Positions 5,696-10,235 of a DNA stretch of 10,235 nt are shown piece after piece. The stretch is from JAGWAZ01 sp050248595 (GTDB lineage Bacteria; Bacteroidota; Ignavibacteria; OLB7). The stretch is taken from assembly GCA_050248595.1 (NCBI GenBank), contig JBFWSB010000148.1:1-10235 (forward strand). The letters are read 5' to 3'. How positions within the stretch are numbered: the stretch's first letter is position 1; every line of letters begins with the position of its first letter. The position numbers and the translations under genes are program-made. The notes under the pieces are model-generated. The model did no database searches and was not told the origin of the DNA. It was given only the letters and a program-made list of their open reading frames with translations.

Positions 5696-5736
5696 AAAGA
5701 AGGATGTAGAGCAAAATGCTCAACATCCTTCTTTTT
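5696..5736 (+). terminator. Intrinsic terminator between convergent genes
   Basis: AAAGAAGGATGT (5696-5707) pairs with ACATCCTTCTTT (5723-5734), and after an A-A mismatch GAGCA (5709-5713) pairs with TGCTC (5717-5721) around an AAA loop. A run of five T (5732-5736) ends the structure on the plus strand. It ends the VOC transcript. In the other direction it has only a short T tail and could weakly serve the convergent reductase-like gene. Confidence 0.85.
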
Positions 5737-5798
5737 GAAGCTGAGTTTTTATTGTGGGCACAAGCAAACCAGCACAAAATCTGAAGTATCTACCCACT

Positions 5799-6416
5799 CT
5801 ATCGCTTCAACAATTTGAACCCGATCTCTCTCCCCTGTCCTTGAAACATGGCAAGGTTTATCCAAAACCAGGCGAACTGTTCCAGTAGTTCAAATTTGTC
5901 GTTCCCTCCTATGTCATAGCACTCTGCGAACCCTGCATCCTGCGAAAGCTGGATCGCAATCCTCTTCCCGATCTTGCTATCACCACAAGTGAACATATCT
6001 AACGAGGTGTTGTTGTAATAGGGGTTCATCATATTGTTGAACCCTGTAGTATTAAAGCATTTTACTACATCTTGGGTAGCTGTATTGGCTAAAACAGCGT
6101 GCGTGGTATTCGTAAAGCCTTGCGGGCCACGACCGTTGATAATGTTCATGGCATCAGTAATCACTTTTCCGGTAGTATCACCTAACCCTTGCGCAACCTC
6201 TATTGCAACTGTTGCCGGTGTGGCCAGAAGAACAACTTCCGATTTCTGAACAGCATGATGTATTGAGTGGGCAGAAGTATTAGGATTCTGCAGCAAGTTC
6301 TTCCCTTTGAAATCATTGATGTCTTGAACACCAAGGAGTATTTCATGCCCAGCTTCTGCCCATTTTGTCGCTAATGCCCCCCCCACATTTCCTGTTCCTA
6401 TAATCCCGATTCTCAT
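5799..6416 (-). CDS. NADPH-dependent F420 reductase-like NAD(P)-binding protein
   Basis: This 205-residue protein is a Rossmann-fold dinucleotide-binding protein of the F420H2:NADP oxidoreductase-like group. The N-terminal strand and glycine motif read IGIIGTGNVGG (3-13, GxGxxG at 7-12). VVLLATPATVAIEVA and VITDAMN follow, the usual core of the group. The C-terminus ends in FAWFWINLAMFQGQGREIGFKLLKR, also typical. Archaeal and actinobacterial members move hydride between NADPH and F420; Bacteroidota-type hosts generally lack F420, so the real substrate is unknown. It has no signal peptide and is cytoplasmic. The ATG at 6416 has no Shine-Dalgarno. It lies 121 nt downstream of the bestrophin gene on the same strand, with no convincing terminator or promoter between, so read-through from that operon is possible. 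Confidence 0.8.
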   Translation of the reverse strand: MRIGIIGTGNVGGALATKWAEAGHEILLGVQDINDFKGKNLLQNPNTSAHSIHHAVQKSEVVLLATPATVAIEVAQGLGDTTGKVITDAMNIINGRGPQGFTNTTHAVLANTATQDVVKCFNTTGFNNMMNPYYNNTSLDMFTCGDSKIGKRIAIQLSQDAGFAECYDIGGNDKFELLEQFAWFWINLAMFQGQGREIGFKLLKR

Positions 6417-6537
6417 AATGATATATCGTCTGGTTTAGTTGTCAGGTAGTTGAATACTTGAATGGTTATAGAGGTTTTAGAGTTGACTCGGTGGGGTCTT
6501 GACCAGAACGACCGTCATCAGATAGTCATGCTATAGA

Positions 6538-7485
6538 TCAATACAGGTAGCCATCGACTGCTTGCAATTTCTCTGGCAACTCTTTTTCCCCTAACATCTC
6601 TTTAAGATCGCGTTCAATGGTGTTGCAGAGTGCTGTCATCGGTATATCGGTTACTTGGTTTTCAAAGGGGTCTTCGTTTGCTGCACCAGTTCGTTCCATA
6701 ATGATGAAGACACCTGCAACAAGAATTGAGAATGGAATTATCAGCCATGAAAGGGAGGCTAACAGATCAGATTGAAAGAGATGCAGAAGCCCGAACGGTA
6801 GAAGAAATGCAAAGAGCAAGACGAACACTCGCGTAAAGAAATCATATTGTCGTGGCAACGGCGTGTTCTTGATTCTTTCGGCAGTCCCTTGATAGTTTGC
6901 CAACGCAAGTAGTTGACCTTCCATCTGAAAACTATCAAAACCACCTAATGTTCCGTTCCCCATCGCTTTGTAGATTTCTCTCCCCATGATTAGCTGCAAG
7001 TATGTCGGTTTGTTTTGCGATGATGCGAACTCGTTGTATTCGTCGTCCTTCAGAAATGGTTTGATCTCTTCCCACTGCTCCCCTTCTCTTAGGTGTATAC
7101 GTAAGGCATGCGCCCAAGCGATACATCGCAGAACCATGCTTTCCTTGAAATGCTCGCTCCGTTTTTTGTCGTAGTTGTCTTGATGAGAGTGGCTATCAGT
7201 AAACGTGATAATCAGTCGTGCCAAAACTCTGCTGGAATTAACGACCCCATCCCAGGCTTTGCGAGCTTCCCACCAGCGTCCATAAGCTGAGTTATTGCGG
7301 AAGGCAACAAAGATGGCCAACGCAGAACCTAAAATGCCAATGGGTGTAAAGTTGATGAGTAGTTCTCTGGCGTCAGTGAAATAGTGAAGTCCCCAGACAG
7401 CTACTGACCAAAGGATAACAAACCACATCGGTCTCTTGATATATTGCCATACTTTGAGTGGGCTGAAGTTTCTTTTTACGATCAT
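6538..7485 (-). CDS. Bestrophin-family ion channel
   Basis: This 315-residue membrane protein is a bacterial bestrophin (formerly UPF0187). Hydrophobic segments lie at about 19-36, 46-62, 222-242 and 246-266, matching the four-helix core. Hallmarks are FRNNSAYGRWWEARKAW (62-78) after the second segment, LPRQYDFF before the third, and GAANEDPFENQVTDIPM after the fourth. Bestrophins form pentamers in the inner membrane; animal ones conduct chloride and studied bacterial ones conduct cations, so the ion is not certain here. The start ATG 7485 lies 8 nt after the stop of the outer-membrane-like gene at 7494-8099, so the two are very likely translated from one message. No Shine-Dalgarno is visible. 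Confidence 0.9.
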   Translation of the reverse strand: MIVKRNFSPLKVWQYIKRPMWFVILWSVAVWGLHYFTDARELLINFTPIGILGSALAIFVAFRNNSAYGRWWEARKAWDGVVNSSRVLARLIITFTDSHSHQDNYDKKRSEHFKESMVLRCIAWAHALRIHLREGEQWEEIKPFLKDDEYNEFASSQNKPTYLQLIMGREIYKAMGNGTLGGFDSFQMEGQLLALANYQGTAERIKNTPLPRQYDFFTRVFVLLFAFLLPFGLLHLFQSDLLASLSWLIIPFSILVAGVFIIMERTGAANEDPFENQVTDIPMTALCNTIERDLKEMLGEKELPEKLQAVDGYLY

Positions 7486-7493
7486 CGCACTTC

Positions 7494-8099
7494 TTAAAAT
7501 TGTTTCCTCACGAACAGACCTGGGTTTGTGCCAACAGCATCGTAATTGTTTCCTATCTCTGATAGGTTGAGAGCCAATCCGAATTGATAACCAGATCGAT
7601 CTATCCCGGCTCTTATTCGCTGCACGCTTGCTACGTGGCCATCTGCATTGAAGTTTGAGAAGAGTTCAAGGCTGCTGTAGAGCCTCCACGTATCGTTGAA
7701 CTCAGGTGTATAGCGGATGATAGAGAACCAAGAGTATGCAAAGTCGAGGTCGATATCTAACGAGGCCAACGCATAGATCAGAATACTCTTCTTCGCCTTG
7801 AAGAAATGAATGCCAGCGTCTCCTCCTGCACCACGGCTTCCAATCCTTCCTAAGACTGTTCCACCAATGCCTGACGCAGTAGTATAGTTCAGGTAAGCTC
7901 CAGTGAAGAGATCTGTCTTCTCATCGTAGTCGGTTGTGGCTCTCGTTCTGCTGAAAAGAGACCACTTTTTTTCCTCGTCGAAAGTATTGAGCCATTGAAC
8001 GTCAATGAATATCTGCTCAGTACCGGGCATAAACTCGAAGCTCTGTGCTTGAATGGAGAGAGAGGATGTAATGGCGATAAAGAAGAATAATCTTCTCAT
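7494..8099 (-). CDS. Secreted, probable outer-membrane beta-barrel protein paired with bestrophin
   Basis: This 201-residue protein opens with a clear signal peptide (MRRLFFFIAITSSLSIQAQS, cleavage probably after IQA or AQS). The mature part is rich in alternating aromatic beta-strands, for example KKWSLFSRTRATTDYD, DTWRLYSSLELFSNF and YQFGLALNL, and ends in Phe (VRKQF), as many outer-membrane barrels do. This suggests a small barrel of perhaps eight strands. The function is unknown. I chose ATG 8099 because the signal peptide starts there; the frame is open further upstream to 8168, but that part lies in a hairpin and reads as poor protein. Its stop is 8 nt before the bestrophin gene, which points to a joint role in ion or solute passage across both membranes. 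Confidence 0.75.
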   Translation of the reverse strand: MRRLFFFIAITSSLSIQAQSFEFMPGTEQIFIDVQWLNTFDEEKKWSLFSRTRATTDYDEKTDLFTGAYLNYTTASGIGGTVLGRIGSRGAGGDAGIHFFKAKKSILIYALASLDIDLDFAYSWFSIIRYTPEFNDTWRLYSSLELFSNFNADGHVASVQRIRAGIDRSGYQFGLALNLSEIGNNYDAVGTNPGLFVRKQF

Positions 8100-8122
8100 G
8101 TATCTCGTTGAAGTTAAGGGCT

Positions 8123-8189
8123 GAGTACAGGAAAGACAGACAGGTAGATAGAATAGATCAGTAGACATCCTGCTGTCTCTCCTGTACTC
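8123..8189. repeat. Long imperfect inverted repeat between the DJ-1 and outer-membrane genes
   Basis: The left arm has GAGTACAGGA (8123-8132), A, AGACAG (8134-8139), a bulged A, and CAGG (8141-8144). The right arm has CCTG (8169-8172), CTGTCT (8173-8178), C, and TCCTGTACTC (8180-8189). In total 20 base pairs form, with one A-C mismatch and one bulge, around a 24-nt loop. On the minus strand it begins 8 nt after the DJ-1 stop and ends 23 nt before the next start. It lacks a T-run, so it may act as an mRNA stabiliser, a processing site, a weak terminator, or a small mobile-repeat copy. Confidence 0.7.
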
Positions 8190-8197
8190 TATAATGT

Positions 8198-8965
8198 TTA
8201 CTTTGAAAGGAGGTCGACTACCATTTCTGCTGCTGCGGCTCCAGAGTTTTGCTGTTGTCCGGTTACGAGGTTCCCATCGGTGATGGCGTAGGATGCGAAT
8301 GGATCGGCTACCTTGAACGTTGTGCCCTCGATCTTCTTCGCTTCATCTTCAATTCTGTAAGGTTGGATTTGCTGACCTACCGCCTGATCGGCGAAGTCTT
8401 CTTCCGAATTTGCAAAGCCAGTCCAGGTCTTTCCTTTTACCAACAGTTCTCCATTCGAGCCTTTGGTTTGGAGTAGTAGCGTAACAGAGTGGCAGACTGC
8501 TGCACTTGGTTTTCCTTCATCATAGAACGAGGCGAAAAGATTTTCCAAATCGCGATTGCCGCGGTAGGTATACATAGGCCCCTGACCACCAACCAGAAAA
8601 ATAGCATCGTAGTCACCCGAGTTCACCTCGGTGAACTTCTTGGTGGTCTTCAACATATCATTGAACCAATCCAGTTGCATGTATCCCAAGGTGATAACAT
8701 CGTGAGCTGAGTAACCACTCTCATCTGTCGGGTCTGAATAACTATCCATGATAATCTCACCCCCTTCAGTCGAAGTCAATTCGATTTCATAACCGGCTTC
8801 TTGAAATACACGAAGAGGGTGGGTTAACTCTGCTCCCCAGAAGCCTATTGGCCACCCTGTCTGCTCCGATACGGTTGGACTGCTGGCAACCATGAGGATT
8901 TTACCCTTTGAAGGCATTCCATGAGCGTGCACATAACGTTTTTCTTCTCTCACTTTTGTTCCCAT
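8198..8965 (-). CDS. DJ-1/PfpI-family protein (Hsp31/HchA-like glyoxalase or deglycase type)
   Basis: This 255-residue protein belongs to the class I glutamine-amidotransferase-like DJ-1/PfpI superfamily and, by length and opening, to the Hsp31/HchA side. The nucleophile elbow is AAVCHS with Cys158 and His159. The partner acidic residue is Glu46 in GFWGAELTHPL. GGQGPMYTYRGN (126-137) is the usual glycine-rich loop. Family members act on methylglyoxal and related reactive carbonyls, or as chaperones; which applies here is not shown. There is no signal peptide, so it should be cytoplasmic. ATG 8965 is preceded by AAAGA; Met17 (position 8917) is an alternative start and begins nearer the conserved core. 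It is divergent from the HxlR-type gene, with a perfect inverted repeat between them, so it is probably the target of that regulator. Confidence 0.88.
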   Translation of the reverse strand: MGTKVREEKRYVHAHGMPSKGKILMVASSPTVSEQTGWPIGFWGAELTHPLRVFQEAGYEIELTSTEGGEIIMDSYSDPTDESGYSAHDVITLGYMQLDWFNDMLKTTKKFTEVNSGDYDAIFLVGGQGPMYTYRGNRDLENLFASFYDEGKPSAAVCHSVTLLLQTKGSNGELLVKGKTWTGFANSEEDFADQAVGQQIQPYRIEDEAKKIEGTTFKVADPFASYAITDGNLVTGQQQNSGAAAAEMVVDLLSK

Positions 8966-9009
8966 TCTTTAGTGGCTGTTGTTGCTTGATTTTTTGCTGA
9001 GCTGTGCTG

Positions 9010-9040
9010 CAAAAGTGAGATTGTATAGTATATTGGGCAA
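9010..9040 (-). promoter_or_regulatory. Possible promoter of the DJ-1/PfpI gene
   Basis: On the minus strand TTG (9040-9038) is followed after 20 nt by CACTTTTG (9017-9010), one base from TAnnTTTG. The TTG element falls inside the right arm of the inverted repeat 9027-9046, so a bound regulator would block it. The motif is weak and the call rests mainly on spacing. Confidence 0.35.
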
Positions 9041-9046
9041 TATACT
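9027..9046. promoter_or_regulatory. Presumed HxlR operator
   Basis: AGTATATTG (9027-9035) and CAATATACT (9038-9046) are perfect 9-bp inverted arms separated by GG. The site lies between the divergent DJ-1/PfpI and hxlR-like genes, 62 nt from the DJ-1 start and 53 nt from the regulator start. Its length and AT-rich dyad suit a dimeric winged-helix regulator, and AGTATA-type half sites are common for this family. Confidence 0.7.
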
Positions 9047-9099
9047 TACCAAAATCAGAGGTACATACTTCTAAGAAAGAATTGGAAAAAGAGACAATT

Positions 9100-9447
9100 A
9101 TGCCAGAATTTATGTATAAGGATAAGCTCTACTACAATCCAGTAGAGTTCGCTATAGATAGAATCGGTGGAACGTGGAAGATGCCGATCCTATGGAGACT
9201 GAAGAGCCAAACGATGCGCTATAGCCAGCTAAAGAAGGATATTCCGCATATAACAGATAAGATGCTGACCACCCAATTGAGGGAATTAGAGAGTGAGGGG
9301 TTCATTCATCGAGAAGTCTACCCTGTAGTCCCTCCGAAAGTTGAATACTCCATAACCAATAAGGGGATGACTTGTATTCCAGTTATCGAGACAATCCGGA
9401 ACTACGGTCTGTATTTGATGAAGGAAGTTGGAATTGAGCAAGAGTAG
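9100..9447 (+). CDS. HxlR-family (DUF24) winged-helix transcriptional regulator
   Basis: This 115-residue protein matches the HxlR family throughout: NPVEFAIDRIGGTWKMPILWRL at the start, then MRYSQLKKDIPHITDKMLTTQLRELESEGFIHREVYPVVPPKVEYSITNKG, which covers the recognition helix and the wing. HxlR proteins bind DNA as dimers and often repress neighbouring detoxification genes in response to aldehydes, quinones or other electrophiles. In the redox-sensing members a Cys precedes the Pro of this opening; here that residue is Asn13, so classical thiol sensing is unlikely. The only Cys is in MTCIP near the C-terminus. I start at ATG 9100; a TTG at 9082 is in frame but adds only six poorly conserved residues. 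A GGAAAAAGAGA stretch upstream is at best a weak ribosome binding site. It is divergent from the DJ-1/PfpI gene. Confidence 0.9.
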   Translation: MPEFMYKDKLYYNPVEFAIDRIGGTWKMPILWRLKSQTMRYSQLKKDIPHITDKMLTTQLRELESEGFIHREVYPVVPPKVEYSITNKGMTCIPVIETIRNYGLYLMKEVGIEQE

Positions 9448-9777
9448 CTGGAGAATAGAAGTGGGGGGTGTTGAGATAACACTAAGTTGATGATGCGAGG
9501 TGAAAACTTCAATCCCAGTGCGTAATCATCATACTGGAAATGAAATCTTAGCTTTTGGAGCTACATTCTTATCTGCCAACACCTTCCAGTCTCCCACATT
9601 GTTCCCCTTGCGGCCTACTCATGCAACAACGTCCAATTGCAATAGCAAGCGGGAAACGGAATAGGGAACTTCGTTCAGACTGAAAATCTTGTCTTGGTTA
9701 ATGGTGGCAACTATATTCGAGGTGTTTGCCAAGAACTCAGTAAGAGAGCGTCAGACCAAATTAACGACACATCGACT
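9448..9777. other. Intergenic region between hxlR-like and lipoprotein-like genes
   Basis: No gene or strong terminator is supported. A small TAGCT/AGCTA hairpin occurs near 9549-9563. TTG (9689-9691) followed after 20 nt by TATATTCG (9712-9719), one base from TAnnTTTG, is a plausible promoter for the downstream lipoprotein-like gene. Confidence 0.35.
9689..9719 (+). promoter_or_regulatory. Possible Bacteroidetes-type promoter of the lipoprotein-like gene
   Basis: TTG (9689-9691), 20 nt spacer, TATATTCG (9712-9719; consensus TAnnTTTG with one mismatch). A start near 9725 would give a leader of about 50 nt before ATG 9778. It is supported only by motif and spacing. Confidence 0.35.
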
Positions 9778-10221
9778 ATGATCTTATACCTACAGAACCA
9801 ACTAACCTACGCACTTGCCTTAACCCTTCTGATTGGATTCTTCTCGTGTGGAGAGGCCGACAAAAGAGGAATCGATTCTGAAAACGGAGATACCGCAGTG
9901 GTTCCACCGACGCCAGCCACCGACACTCCGAAGAGTGAGGATGAGTCAGTGAAGATTGCGATCCTTGACAAGGCATCTCCTGAATTAGGTGACCTCGGCT
10001 GCTCCTGTTCGTTCAGAACAGAAAAGGAGAACTATAAAACGCAGATACTTCTTAGCGACTTCGATAAGTCTGCTTCTATGAACTTGAATGGAGAGACTCT
10101 CTTGTTCCGTGGAGGTGAAACTGACAGCAATGCCAAGTATTATCAATACTCAACGGAGTAGTATTGGATTACGATGAATGAACGTGGGGATGACTATGTC
10201 TTCGGAAAGAAAATTGAGTAG
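9778..10221 (+). pseudogene. Putative lipoprotein gene interrupted by an in-frame TAG
   Basis: From ATG 9778 the frame encodes 127 residues up to TAG 10159-10161. The N-terminus is hydrophobic (LTYALALTLLIGFFSC) with Cys24 as a likely lipidation site, followed by a polar, Pro/Thr/Ser/Asp-rich linker. The globular part contains LGDLGCSCSFRTEK and FDKSASMNLNGETLLF, with no family I recognise. Past the TAG the same frame stays open for 19 codons reading YWITMNERGDDYVFGKKIE and ends at TAG 10219-10221; that segment looks like natural protein and extends the domain. The first TAG is therefore either a nonsense mutation, a sequencing error, or a true end with fortuitous sequence beyond. The start is uncertain: the frame is open from TTG 9694, but the signal sequence begins at ATG 9778. 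If intact, it would be a periplasm- or outer-membrane-anchored lipoprotein. Confidence 0.55.
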
Positions 10222-10235
10222 GGTACGGTAGGGTG

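Noticed and set aside
8100..8168. N-terminal extension of the outer-membrane-like protein to 8168
   Set aside because: It would put residues before a perfect signal peptide and it overlaps the long inverted repeat.
9082..9099. TTG start adding six residues to the HxlR-type regulator
   Set aside because: ATG 9100 is the more usual start, and the family core begins well after it.
9694..9777. TTG-initiated 28-residue extension of the lipoprotein-like gene
   Set aside because: The extension is polar and would bury the lipoprotein signal sequence; it also overlaps the candidate promoter at 9689-9719.

Overview
The window looks like a stretch of a Bacteroidota-type (Bacteroidetes or close relative) chromosome of fairly balanced base composition. 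The signs are: promoter-like motifs of the Bacteroidetes form (TTG or TTTG about 19-20 nt upstream of TAnnTTTG-like boxes, clearest at 1739-1709 on the minus strand); start codons that mostly lack a Shine-Dalgarno sequence; a bestrophin-like channel gene coupled to an outer-membrane protein gene; and lipoprotein and secreted-protein signal sequences typical of that group. No rRNA, tRNA, IS element, CRISPR array or phage gene was seen. The phylum assignment is an inference.

Layout. 1-89: tail of an unrecognised plus-strand gene. 128-167: hairpin between convergent genes. 185-1474 (minus): archaeal-type aspartyl-tRNA synthetase with a leader of about 230 nt. 2035-3053 (plus): SRPBCC/AHSA1-like gene followed 8 nt later by a DinB-like gene. 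3215-4252 (plus): O-methyltransferase, closed by a strong hairpin. 4394-5654 (plus): a conserved hypothetical gene, a small dimeric alpha/beta-barrel-like protein and a PhnB-like VOC protein, ending at an intrinsic terminator at 5696-5736. 5799-8965 (minus): an NADP-binding F420-reductase-like protein, a bestrophin, its outer-membrane partner, a long hairpin and a DJ-1/PfpI-family protein. 9100-9447 (plus): an HxlR-family regulator divergent from the DJ-1 gene, with a perfect inverted repeat between them. 9778-10221: a lipoprotein-like gene interrupted by an in-frame TAG.

The most striking element is the aspS leader. Read on the minus strand, 1552-1518 folds exactly as a T-box discriminator (antiterminator/antisequestrator): a 7-bp outer helix, the 7-nt bulge UGGUACC, a 5-bp inner helix with a CCUG loop, and a perfect return of the outer helix. 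Upstream, an 11-nt segment (1572-1562) is complementary at 10 of 11 positions to the Shine-Dalgarno region of aspS (1485-1475), and it can instead pair locally with a GTCGG at 1558-1554. Together these suggest a translational T-box-like switch on an archaeal-type AspRS, in a host type where I know of no established T-box. The base that would face the tRNA discriminator is U, whereas a G73 tRNA-Asp would predict C, so the tRNA partner needs testing.

Much of the rest is small single-domain enzymes of the kind linked to detoxification or stress (SRPBCC, DinB, O-methyltransferase, VOC, DJ-1, NADP-dependent reductase). HxlR and its presumed operator probably control the DJ-1 gene.
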